Under the pieces are notes generated by a model. It was given only the letters and a program-made list of their open reading frames with translations. It searched no databases and had not been told where the DNA came from. A stretch of 14,555 bases of DNA from SIG603 sp964370115 (lineage in GTDB: Bacteria > Bacillota > Clostridia > Oscillospirales > Acutalibacteraceae): assembly GCA_964370115.1 (NCBI GenBank), contig CAYJIA010000053.1, positions 1 to 14,555 of the forward strand, read 5' to 3'. Positions within the stretch are counted from its first letter, which is position 1; each line of letters begins with the position of its first letter. A program made the translations under genes and the position numbers. Positions 8,710 through 14,555 of this stretch are shown one piece after another.

Positions 8710-10491
8710 TCAAGGCTTCTGACTATTTAGGTTCTCATTTTCTTTAATTTTATCTTTAATTAAATCCACTGAAATGTCTTCCCAATAGTTAATATAAATA
8801 AGCTTTACGTTGTTTTTCTTACTTAACTCTGCTTTTATTGCATCCCTTTGTTTGTTTTTTTCAAAACTTTCAATACCTCCAAATATATCAATAGGCTCAA
8901 AATGCTGCTTACCTTGATATTCAAATGCAATATCTTCACCACAAACATATACATCATAAGACTGTTTGCCGAGAAAAAATGGTCTGTACTGATGAATAAC
9001 ATTTTTGTTCTTATAAACTTTCTTTATACACTCGTACATCAGTTCTTCAGATTTCCATTTATATTCCGAAATATCATATAAAGTTCTGTCCAAATTATTA
9101 TATATCCCTTTTTTTACCGATTGAAGGATACTATCAGCAATATTAGTATGAACATTTAAATTGTTTACGTAAAGTGGAATAATGAAATATTGTATCTTTT
9201 CAGCCATTATAGATGATTGAGATCCTATTTTTTTGTAGCCTGACCATTTTAAGTTTTTTTGCTCCTCAACAAACTTTTTCATAAGATCAAACCATGTATT
9301 ATCAAAAGTAATTCCAGCATAATACATTAAGTAGCCTGCACTTTGTTCGTACTTCTTGAGTAAAGCTCTTGCAGCCATTCTTGGGTTAGAATCTAATGTT
9401 GATGTAATAGCATATCCTTTTTGATTTTTAAAATAAATAAATTCATAAACTATATAGTTTCTAAGTTCGCCTTCCCATTCGTTAAATCTTTTTTGTAATT
9501 CTAATTGCGATAATTTTTTATTCACATATTCAAAGTTGCTTTTGTTATAGAAATTTAACCTATATCCTTTAACGATTTTTTCTTCACTATTACCTATTGC
9601 AAAAGGTCTATAATATAAATTGTTTTCTTTATCTGTAAATTTTGAATAAGGTTCAAGGATTTTAATACCTTTAATAAATTTGGAAAATTTTCTACTTTTG
9701 TACAAATTGTTATAAGTTAGTTCTTGAAAAACAATATTATATCTATCTACAACATTACCATTTTGTTTATACTTATCCCTAAATAAACAATTAGAACCTT
9801 TTGCACCGACATAAATAACAAGTGAATCTTCTAATAAATACACTCGCTCATAACGACTGATTTCATATGTTTTGTAACTATAATTAGTGATTTCAGATTC
9901 GAACAATGTACATATTTGTTGATAATAAGATATTAAATCCTCATAATCCCAGTTATCTTCGATGCTTTGAGAGTTTTGATTTTCTTGTAAGTAGTTGTAT
10001 AAATTTATTTTATCTTTGAAATACTCAGCGATTGTAAAAAAATTATCGCTGTTATCAAATGCAAATGAAGTTTTTTCATCAAATATTCTTGATAAGTACT
10101 GATAAGTTTCATAGTGTTCTATTTTAGGAGATGAGTATTTATTCTTAAAAGAATTCAATATTGTATTAAATTCTATTTTAAAATTATTATCCATAACAAC
10201 TTCATTAAATAAAATCAAAAATCTGCGGTTTAAATAATAATCTTCGGTTTTACTTATGTAATTTTCGCTATCCAGTATTACATACGGTTCATACATCACA
10301 CCAACAAAAACAACATATTTTTTATTAATAACATAAAGTCTTTTCAATTCATCACCAATAATTATCTCATACTTAAAGTCGACAAGAATTTTTTCAAACT
10401 CAGTAGTAGCATACTCAAACCTTTTAAGAAGAATTTGTTTTACATCTTGTTCTAAATCTTGTGCATCAAAAAACTTAAAATTTTCTATCAT
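8710..10491 (-). CDS. 593-aa protein with C-terminal PD-(D/E)XK-like nuclease domain
   Basis: The start is ATG 10489-10491 with AAGGTG about 7 nt upstream. The C-terminal 85 residues have the layout of restriction-endonuclease-like folds: D513 in SYDVYV, then a beta strand IAFEYQGKQHF with E524-x-Q526, K528 and H530, then Q-R-D550-x-x-K553 in a helix, and a closing strand VKLIYINYWED. The E-x-Q and GKQH pattern matches nuclease families where EYDGxQH replaces ExK. The first 500 residues are not recognised. They are rich in Tyr, Phe, Asn and Lys, with no signal peptide or membrane helix, and presumably carry the sensing or specificity function. The gene is clearly more AT-rich than the giant gene to its left, stands alone with its own promoter and terminator, and is flanked by IS-like scraps and hairpins. 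That suggests horizontal gain. A defence or mobile-element nuclease is the natural guess, but no partner methylase, helicase or reverse transcriptase is present. Confidence 0.75.
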   Translation of the reverse strand: MIENFKFFDAQDLEQDVKQILLKRFEYATTEFEKILVDFKYEIIIGDELKRLYVINKKYVVFVGVMYEPYVILDSENYISKTEDYYLNRRFLILFNEVVMDNNFKIEFNTILNSFKNKYSSPKIEHYETYQYLSRIFDEKTSFAFDNSDNFFTIAEYFKDKINLYNYLQENQNSQSIEDNWDYEDLISYYQQICTLFESEITNYSYKTYEISRYERVYLLEDSLVIYVGAKGSNCLFRDKYKQNGNVVDRYNIVFQELTYNNLYKSRKFSKFIKGIKILEPYSKFTDKENNLYYRPFAIGNSEEKIVKGYRLNFYNKSNFEYVNKKLSQLELQKRFNEWEGELRNYIVYEFIYFKNQKGYAITSTLDSNPRMAARALLKKYEQSAGYLMYYAGITFDNTWFDLMKKFVEEQKNLKWSGYKKIGSQSSIMAEKIQYFIIPLYVNNLNVHTNIADSILQSVKKGIYNNLDRTLYDISEYKWKSEELMYECIKKVYKNKNVIHQYRPFFLGKQSYDVYVCGEDIAFEYQGKQHFEPIDIFGGIESFEKNKQRDAIKAELSKKNNVKLIYINYWEDISVDLIKDKIKENENLNSQKP

Positions 10492-10614
10492 TAAACATCA
10501 CCTTACAATTATTTTAATAAAACGACCTTTCTTTAAAATTAATGCAGTTTGTAGCTAATTTTCATTATTATACATATGCAAAAGTTTTACGAAGTCGGTG
10601 AATTCTATATAAAT

Positions 10615-10644
10615 ATTATACTATAAACAAAAAGCAAGTTACAA
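10615..10644 (-). promoter_or_regulatory. probable promoter of the nuclease-like gene
   Basis: On the minus strand TTGTAA (10639-10644), an 18-bp spacer and TATAAT (10615-10620). Transcription would begin near 10608, leaving a leader of about 115 nt before ATG 10491. A second TATAAT at 10566-10571 lacks a good -35. Confidence 0.5.
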
Positions 10645-10718
10645 CAAAAATATGTATAAATCTATGAATAGCTATATTCCTTTTTCTGTGATATAGTGTT
10701 TGACTTAAATTAAAATCA

Positions 10719-10772
10719 GAAAAAAATATCAAGAGTGCAAGGGTGCAGAGTATTAAGGACATTGCACTCTTG
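10719..10772 (-). terminator. intrinsic terminator with no protein gene upstream of it
   Basis: A perfect 11-bp stem, CAAGAGTGCAA (10730-10740) with TTGCACTCTTG (10762-10772), encloses a 21-nt loop. Leftward it is followed by ATATTTTTTTCTG. This is a convincing minus-strand terminator, yet no leftward ORF ends here. Its only visible template is the structured element at 10773-10860. Confidence 0.65.
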
Positions 10773-10860
10773 CCCCCTTATCTCTTTTAGGAGATAGCCA
10801 GCATCGCATTCGGCTACACGCCGATGCACACGGGTCGGGAGAACCCGAACCCCTTAGAGT
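10730..10860 (-). ncRNA. GC-rich multi-hairpin element, candidate small RNA or mobile-element end
   Basis: An island of about 130 bp, far richer in G and C than its surroundings, with four consecutive hairpins. In leftward order they are CGGGT/ACCCG (10831-10847), GCATCG/CGATGC (10801-10827, with an internal alternative TCGGC/GCCGA), TATCTC/GAGATA (10779-10796) and the terminator stem (10730-10772). A series of compact stems ending in an intrinsic terminator is what a small structured RNA would look like. The alternatives are an origin-of-transfer-like or insertion-sequence end region, where clustered inverted repeats are also common. No clear promoter was found upstream, so expression is unproven. 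Confidence 0.35.
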
Positions 10861-10920
10861 AAAATCGTTTTAATGCAAGTATCTTTTGGGGTATAGTGGG
10901 TATCTAATAAAAATAACAGC

Positions 10921-10968
10921 TGTGCCAAAAGTTAGGGTCGACATTTAACTTTATCTCTGATAAAATTA
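10921..10968. repeat. IS-end-like segment related to 7868-7893
   Basis: TGTGCCAAAAGTTAGGGTCG, continuing ACATTT, shares GGGTCGAC and CTGATAAAAT words with 7868-7893 and AAAAGTTAG with the palindrome at 7931. Read on the minus strand it begins TGTCGACCCTAACTTTTGG, the style of an insertion-sequence terminus. No transposase is present, so it is taken as a relic. Confidence 0.3.
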
Positions 10969-11019
10969 GCTTAAGTATAAAGTAATCTTTAGTAAAAATG
11001 TTTAGAAAGCGAGAAATAT

Positions 11020-11616
11020 ATGAGTTATAGGGTAAGAAAAGCGACAGAAAGTGACAAAAACGCAGTGCTCGCACTTGGTAGGAAAATAGTAGATGTGTAC
11101 GAGCGTACCCACCTTGGTGACGAGATAGCGGACGAATATATCAAAAGCGGTGCCTGTGACAGTGATTTAAGCAAAATTTACGATAATGCGACCGTTATTT
11201 TAGACGGTGACGAGGTAATTGGTTTTCTGTTTACTCATGAAAATGAGATACAGGGTTTATCGGTTGATGTGCCATACTGGGGCAAAGGAATTGCACAAAA
11301 GCTGATTGCCTATGCGACGCAAAAACTGTTTGCAGGCTATGACGAGATGCAGCTTGAATGCTTTACTACCTCACCTCGTGCCAATAGGTTTTATCAAAAA
11401 ATGGGTTTTGTAAACTGTGGTGTTGTCGAGGGTGACGGCGGTAACAGAAATCTTTATAAGCGAAAAATAAAAGGGGAACTAACCCCGAAAGAAACGCTTT
11501 TAAACTGGATAGATGTCTTTAACAATGCAGATGCAAAGGCACTCAGCGAGTTTTACGCCGATGATGCGGTAAATCATCAGGTGGTAAGTGACCCTGTTGT
11601 GGGCAAAAATTGGTAA
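11020..11616 (+). CDS. GNAT acetyltransferase fused to a truncated NTF2/SnoaL-like domain
   Basis: 198 aa from ATG 11020; the ribosome-binding site is weak (AGCGAGAA). Residues 1-150 form a GNAT fold: the acetyl-CoA pyrophosphate loop is in VDVPYWGKGIAQKLI (82-96), and the typical ANRFYQKMGF segment is at 121-130. GNAT enzymes move an acetyl group from acetyl-CoA to an amine; the substrate is not predictable. From about 154 (TPKETLLNWIDVFNNADAKA) a SnoaL/NTF2-like domain begins, including FYADDAVNHQVV. It normally needs about 110-120 residues but stops after about 45, at GKNW and the stop. The sequence immediately after is the tail of an unrelated gene in another frame, so the 3' end was probably lost by deletion. 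The acetyltransferase part is complete and may still work. Confidence 0.8.
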   Translation: MSYRVRKATESDKNAVLALGRKIVDVYERTHLGDEIADEYIKSGACDSDLSKIYDNATVILDGDEVIGFLFTHENEIQGLSVDVPYWGKGIAQKLIAYATQKLFAGYDEMQLECFTTSPRANRFYQKMGFVNCGVVEGDGGNRNLYKRKIKGELTPKETLLNWIDVFNNADAKALSEFYADDAVNHQVVSDPVVGKNW

Positions 11617-11662
11617 GAATATCGATGACAGCGTGGCTGTTACGATAGAGGTTTTAGATTGA
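11603..11662 (+). pseudogene. C-terminal remnant of a DUF1905 protein
   Basis: In the +1 frame relative to the GNAT gene and overlapping its last codons, AKIGKNIDDSVAVTIEVLD is followed by a stop. This matches the conserved end of DUF1905 proteins, where R-x-x-IGK-x-x-GD-x-V-x-V-T-x-E is typical. Only 19 codons remain, with no start. The simplest reading is one deletion that fused the middle of the GNAT-SnoaL gene to the end of a following DUF1905 gene. Confidence 0.6.
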
Positions 11663-11683
11663 AAGTATAGCGAGAGTGATATT

Positions 11684-12034
11684 ATGCCTATAGAAACTTA
11701 TTTAAACATGATTGATGACAAAACAAAAGAGCAAGTCAGCCCTATAATTTCATATATAGAGGACAACTATAAATCAGCTGTTTTTGATGAAAAATACTCT
11801 GAGAAAACCCTCATTCCCACATGGCGACTAAATGGAAAATATGTAGCCGTTGGGTGCAGAAAGAAATACATCAGCATCTATTTTGCAAGTATTGAAGCGG
11901 TAGAGGCAGTTAAATCAGGTACCGACTCGCCTTATGTAATAGCTCGAAAAGGCTGTGTTAATATCTGTTATCGTATAAAAGAGATGCCATATGATGCGAT
12001 TTTCAAGGGGATTGATATAACTTTTGCTATATAA
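11684..12034 (+). CDS. DUF1801 (YdhG-like) protein
   Basis: 116 aa from ATG 11684, with GAGAGTGAT a few bases upstream. The pattern fits the DUF1801 / YdhG fold: an N-terminal helix pair (IETYLNMIDDKTKEQVSPII), then a predicted beta sheet with PTWRLNGKYVAVGCRKKYISIYF (46-68), and a C-terminal GCVNICYRI...MPYDAIFKGI segment matching the G-x-x-x-I-x-F-x-x-x-x-x-P end motif. Length is normal. Function is unknown; the family is related to YjbR/CyaY-like folds. It begins 21 nt after the DUF1905 remnant, and these two families often travel together. Its end overlaps the convergent deformylase gene by 8 bp. Confidence 0.75.
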   Translation: MPIETYLNMIDDKTKEQVSPIISYIEDNYKSAVFDEKYSEKTLIPTWRLNGKYVAVGCRKKYISIYFASIEAVEAVKSGTDSPYVIARKGCVNICYRIKEMPYDAIFKGIDITFAI

Positions 12035-12437
12035 TTATCCCCTCGCAGTGGTCAATCTCGTGCTGAATAATCTGTGCTGTAAAGCCTTTATAGGTCTTTA
12101 TTCGCTTTTGCATTTTCTCGTTTTGATACTCGACCTTTATGCTCTTATACCGCTTAGTAGGGCGTGTTCCCACAAGAGATAGACAGCCCTCTTCTGTTTT
12201 AAATGGCTCGGAGTATTTAATAATTTTCGGATTTATCATGACGAGATATTCACCTTCGTCGTCCACGGCTATTATATTTTTAAGGTAGCCTATCATATTT
12301 GCGGCAAGCCCAACACAGCCCTCCTTGTTCGCTTCAAGCGTGTCGAGCAGGTCGGTGGCAATGTATAAATCAGCCTCCAAGGCTTCGGTGCTTTTTTGAG
12401 ATAGAAAGGCTTCGTCTTTTACAATTTCTTTTATCAT
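12027..12437 (-). CDS. def: peptide deformylase, short clostridial type
   Basis: 136 aa. ATG 12437 is chosen over the in-frame ATG at 12494 because the family starts MIKEIVKDE and the promoter -10 lies between the two. The enzyme removes the formyl group from the initiator Met of new proteins, using a bound metal. Metal ligands are present: C85 in EGCLS (83-87) and H126/H130 in HEIDH, with catalytic E127. Motif I reads CVGLAANM (41-48) where GxGLAAxQ is usual, so the active-site Gln is Met48 and the first Gly is Cys41. This pattern is known in compact clostridial deformylases, which are often second copies, so activity is likely but may differ. The chain ends HCEGIII and appears complete. It overlaps the convergent DUF1801 gene by 8 bp. 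Confidence 0.88.
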   Translation of the reverse strand: MIKEIVKDEAFLSQKSTEALEADLYIATDLLDTLEANKEGCVGLAANMIGYLKNIIAVDDEGEYLVMINPKIIKYSEPFKTEEGCLSLVGTRPTKRYKSIKVEYQNEKMQKRIKTYKGFTAQIIQHEIDHCEGIII

Positions 12438-12465
12438 TATAGTTCTCTTTTCGTTTATTGTCTTA

Positions 12466-12494
12466 ATTATATAGTACTTAAGTTTACAAATCAA
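12466..12494 (-). promoter_or_regulatory. promoter of the deformylase gene
   Basis: Minus strand TTGATT (12489-12494), 17 bp, TATAAT (12466-12471). The start site would be near 12459, about 22 nt before ATG 12437. The -35 overlaps the edge of the inverted repeat at 12493-12539. Confidence 0.7.
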
Positions 12495-12543
12495 CAGCTG
12501 TCACTTTAAGATGCAATCATCATTAAGGTAACAGCTGTTTTGT
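12493..12543. repeat. 16-bp inverted repeat upstream of the deformylase promoter
   Basis: AACAGCTGTCACTTTA (12493-12508) pairs with TAAGGTAACAGCTGTT (12524-12539), 14 of 16 plus one G-U. Rightward it is followed by TTTTGTGTTT, so it could terminate plus-strand transcription; leftward there is no U-tract. It abuts the -35 of the deformylase promoter and might serve as an operator. The remainder up to 12734 shows no gene. Confidence 0.45.
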
Positions 12544-12734
12544 GTTTAGTTGATTTTATTTCTACACTTCATTTTTTTCTTATACTTCCAATCATAATAT
12601 GAAGTAATTACCTTAATATGCCACTGGCTTTTTCTTGTTATTGTTCTTAACCGTGCTACGGGAGTTGTTCTTTCCTTATTGGGAGTGCAATGATACTAGC
12701 AGAAAATCTGGCGATGTAGATTGCTCATACTTTT

Positions 12735-13673
12735 CTAAAATAAAGACAACTGATTTATAATCACACTATCCCTTTTTCGCTCGGTTATAATCGCTTCTGG
12801 GTTAACCTCGCCGATAAGCACAGGCGATAGCGGATTGTGTCTGTCCATATTTGCGAGTGCGATTTTCTCATTTTGCAGTGCATAACAATAGTTGCACCCA
12901 TTTGCACAGCAGTTATACGTCCCGATGTCTATGCTCTCAAGGCACAGACATTCGGGGCGTTGGTTTTTGTCCCTACTGTCGGCGATAGAGCAGTCCAAAA
13001 CCTTTTCGGTAATGCATTTGTCAATGCAAGCACCGTGCTTTATTCCATATTTTTCGAGGTCGATTTTCTCGGCACAGGTGTAAATCTCAAATCCGTTTTC
13101 CTTTGCTATGCACCCAAAAATTTCCGCAAGTTTACTGATATTTTGCTTCGTCATAAGATAAGCTGGGTCTTTGCCCATTCTCGACGTAACATTTTTATAG
13201 CTGTCCACAAAGCTAATAACACAGCGCTCGGTGCTGTTTTTTAGGCGGTTCGCCATATATAAAAATCGCTCTGCATGGTAGTCTATCGTGTAAACATCAT
13301 CAATAATTATCGGGTCGTACCTCCATATCATGCGGTGCTTGCCAAGCTTTTTTGCAAGGCTTATAAAGGTATCAATGAGAAGTTCTTTGTCGGGCAAATT
13401 TCGCTCGGTCTCTTTGCCATAGGGCGTGAGGGTAAACTCAAAATAATAGCTATAACTCATGCTGTCAATCTCGGGGAGATATTTTAAAAATGGTATGGGA
13501 TTTTTCGTCCAAAATACTATTATATCGACATCACTTGGAGTTAAAAAGGCTTTAGAATAGCGGTTATTGTTGTACGGGTTTTGAATTAGTACATACCCTT
13601 CTTTAAGGCGGTTTACAAACCACTCACCGTAAAAAGAGGGTATATCGGTGCGCCTTGTTGCGCTGATTATCAT
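12735..13673 (-). CDS. DUF1848 protein with C-terminal cysteine clusters
   Basis: 312 aa from ATG 13673, with AAAGGAGAG about 7 nt upstream. The N terminus MIISATRRTDIPSFYGEW and the VFWTKNP segment (53-59) identify the DUF1848 family, and the length is typical. The C-terminal half is Cys-rich: C200, C216, C220 and C228, then C242-x-C244, C255/C256, C260-x2-C263 in NGCNYCYA. The spacing suggests an iron-sulfur or zinc site, and CxxxCxxC recalls radical-SAM-like clusters, but this is inference. The reaction is unknown. It is the last gene of a leftward group, 33 nt after the DUF6125-like gene. Its end at 12735 has no good terminator. Confidence 0.85.
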   Translation of the reverse strand: MIISATRRTDIPSFYGEWFVNRLKEGYVLIQNPYNNNRYSKAFLTPSDVDIIVFWTKNPIPFLKYLPEIDSMSYSYYFEFTLTPYGKETERNLPDKELLIDTFISLAKKLGKHRMIWRYDPIIIDDVYTIDYHAERFLYMANRLKNSTERCVISFVDSYKNVTSRMGKDPAYLMTKQNISKLAEIFGCIAKENGFEIYTCAEKIDLEKYGIKHGACIDKCITEKVLDCSIADSRDKNQRPECLCLESIDIGTYNCCANGCNYCYALQNEKIALANMDRHNPLSPVLIGEVNPEAIITERKRDSVIINQLSLF

Positions 13674-13706
13674 AGCACTCTCTCCTTTAATTTAGTGAAT
13701 CAGCGC

Positions 13707-14228
13707 TCACTTTAAAACAAAATGCCATTTGCAACAGCAAGAATCATCAGTAATATCTGGATAACAACTTAAACATTCACATTCAAATCTGCTGTCGATA
13801 ACCTTTGCGAACTCACGGTACTCGATTATCCCAACACTTTTACAAGGGTGAAAAACCATACCTTTTCGCTCTCTTGCCCGTTGCACCCTACAATTAATAG
13901 CACTGTATGTCAAGGTATTGCCCTCAATAACGGTTTCGTCATCATTGATATTTGCGTAAAACCTAAGTGATAAGGCTTTTTTTAAACCGTCCAAGCCTGC
14001 ATTATCAGGCAATTTCAAGAATGTTTTAATGCGTTTCGCTTCTATGACGGTAAATCTTTTCCATGCCTGTGCATCATGGTACATAGCTTCATCCATTCCA
14101 AGCTTTTCCTCTATTGATTGAAACCAAACACCGTCCATAGCTAACCAATTGACTGAATATATTTCAATAAGTTCCATGAGTTGTTCTTTAGAATATTCTT
14201 TTAAGATATCAAAATTTTTCATCTGCAT
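13707..14228 (-). CDS. Cys-rich DUF6125-like cytosolic protein
   Basis: 173 aa. Two ATGs (14228 and 14222) follow a GGAG; the first has about 3-4 nt spacing and the second about 9-10, so the true start could be either. Features: NWLAMDGVWF (27-36), a conserved-looking CRVQRARERKG (113-123), HPCK (127-130), and a C-terminal Cys block with C150, C152, C155, C164, C165, C166. These fit a family of small clostridial proteins I recall as DUF6125, with a fold resembling L-2-amino-thiazoline-4-carboxylate hydrolase. The Cys may bind a metal or be redox active. No signal peptide or membrane segment. It lies 44 nt after the ABM gene and 33 nt before DUF1848, so probably co-transcribed. Confidence 0.7.
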   Translation of the reverse strand: MQMKNFDILKEYSKEQLMELIEIYSVNWLAMDGVWFQSIEEKLGMDEAMYHDAQAWKRFTVIEAKRIKTFLKLPDNAGLDGLKKALSLRFYANINDDETVIEGNTLTYSAINCRVQRARERKGMVFHPCKSVGIIEYREFAKVIDSRFECECLSCYPDITDDSCCCKWHFVLK

Positions 14229-14272
14229 TTTCTCCTGCTTAATATACTCTTGTTTGCATATTGCATTTTGAG

Positions 14273-14491
14273 TTAAGTTAAATTATTTCGCCATTTTTCT
14301 ATCGCCTCTTCGCTCTCCCACACATTCATAGAGAGCAGTTTGCCCTCCTCATTTAGGCTTTTAAAGCGCTCGGCACTGACAAAACCCTCCGCAGTGCTAA
14401 GCATTGGTTTTAGCATCTCCGCAAGTTCCAAATATTTTTCCATGCCCTCTTTTGTGGGCTTCACTTCAAATAATACTATAATTTTGCTCAT
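14273..14491 (-). CDS. ABM (antibiotic biosynthesis monooxygenase)-like protein, probably 3'-truncated
   Basis: 72 aa from ATG 14491; GAGAAG lies only 2 nt upstream, a poor spacing. IIVLFEVKPTKEGMEKYLE, then MLSTAEGFVSAERF and LLSMNVWESEEAIEKWRN, are the strands and helices of the ABM ferredoxin-like fold. ABM proteins of this type are usually about 95-105 aa. After KWRN they continue with a His-containing helix and a last strand that are absent here: the frame ends NLT and stop. The missing 25-30 residues normally complete the dimer sheet and the pocket, so the protein may be inactive or unstable. It starts 11 nt after the upstream gene ends. Confidence 0.7.
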   Translation of the reverse strand: MSKIIVLFEVKPTKEGMEKYLELAEMLKPMLSTAEGFVSAERFKSLNEEGKLLSMNVWESEEAIEKWRNNLT

Positions 14492-14502
14492 AACTTCTCA
14501 TT

Positions 14503-14555
14503 TTACGGTTGCGGTGTCCTATAATTTTCCACCGCATAATCATAGCTCTCAAACA
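14503..14555 (-). CDS. 3' end of an unidentified gene entering from the right edge
   Basis: The last 16 codons before TAA (14503-14505) read FESYDYAVENYRTPQP. Only 11 nt separate this stop from the ABM start, which suggests one operon. Too little is present to name the product, and it could also be a chance open frame. Confidence 0.5.
   Translation of the reverse strand, partial: FESYDYAVENYRTPQP

Noticed and set aside
10801..10850. tRNA-like T-arm (GAACCCGAACCCC)
   Set aside because: No cloverleaf with acceptor, D and anticodon arms can be drawn around it.
10755..10857. Short open frames across the hairpin island (for example ending in HTGRENPNPLE)
   Set aside because: Several frames are open only because the segment is GC-rich and short; none has a start with a ribosome-binding site, and the hairpin structure explains the sequence better.
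12438..12494. Longer deformylase start at 12494
   Set aside because: The added residues overlap the -10 and -35 of a good promoter and do not match the family.
12544..12734. Possible gene remnant upstream of the deformylase promoter
   Set aside because: All six frames are broken by stops within a few dozen codons and nothing recognisable remains.

Overview
The window looks like chromosomal DNA from a low-to-moderate GC member of the Bacillota, most likely an uncultured gut-type Clostridia. The evidence is Shine-Dalgarno sites of the AGGAG type, intrinsic terminators, a sortase-type cell-wall anchor, and typical clostridial families (short peptide deformylase, DUF1848, DUF1801, GLUG-repeat surface protein). 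The 100-N run and the identical 55-bp ends beside it point to a draft or metagenome scaffold.

Left half (1-7113, minus strand): one very large secreted protein, split on paper by the N gap. The 55 bp on the two sides of the gap are identical. Overlapping them and dropping the Ns restores one open frame of 2236 codons from ATG 7011 to the stop at 146. The product has a signal peptide, a CBM26-like starch-binding module, an InlB-like repeat, two GLUG-repeat blocks, Ig/Big/MBG-like modules, a FIVAR-like helical module and a TPPTG sortase anchor. It has its own sigma-A-type promoter and terminator.

Middle (7181-11019): a HAD-family protein with unusual catalytic motifs and its own extended -10 promoter. 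A gene-poor stretch follows, holding hairpins, a possible arylsulfotransferase fragment, a small two-helix membrane protein and IS-end-like sequences. Next comes a conspicuously AT-rich gene for a 593-aa protein with a C-terminal PD-(D/E)XK-like nuclease domain. Upstream of it lies a GC-rich, multi-hairpin element ending in a minus-strand intrinsic terminator. The nuclease and its flanks look like an accessory island. It is the best candidate here for an undescribed defence or mobile-element function, but the sequence alone does not prove that.

Right (11020-14555): housekeeping-like and stress-type small genes with signs of gene decay. A GNAT acetyltransferase fused to an NTF2/SnoaL-like domain is cut short where it runs into the last 19 codons of a DUF1905 gene. 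A DUF1801 gene follows and overlaps tail-to-tail with a short peptide deformylase. A minus-strand operon then closes the window: an unidentified gene at the edge, a truncated ABM monooxygenase-like gene, a Cys-rich DUF6125-like protein, and a Cys-rich DUF1848 protein.
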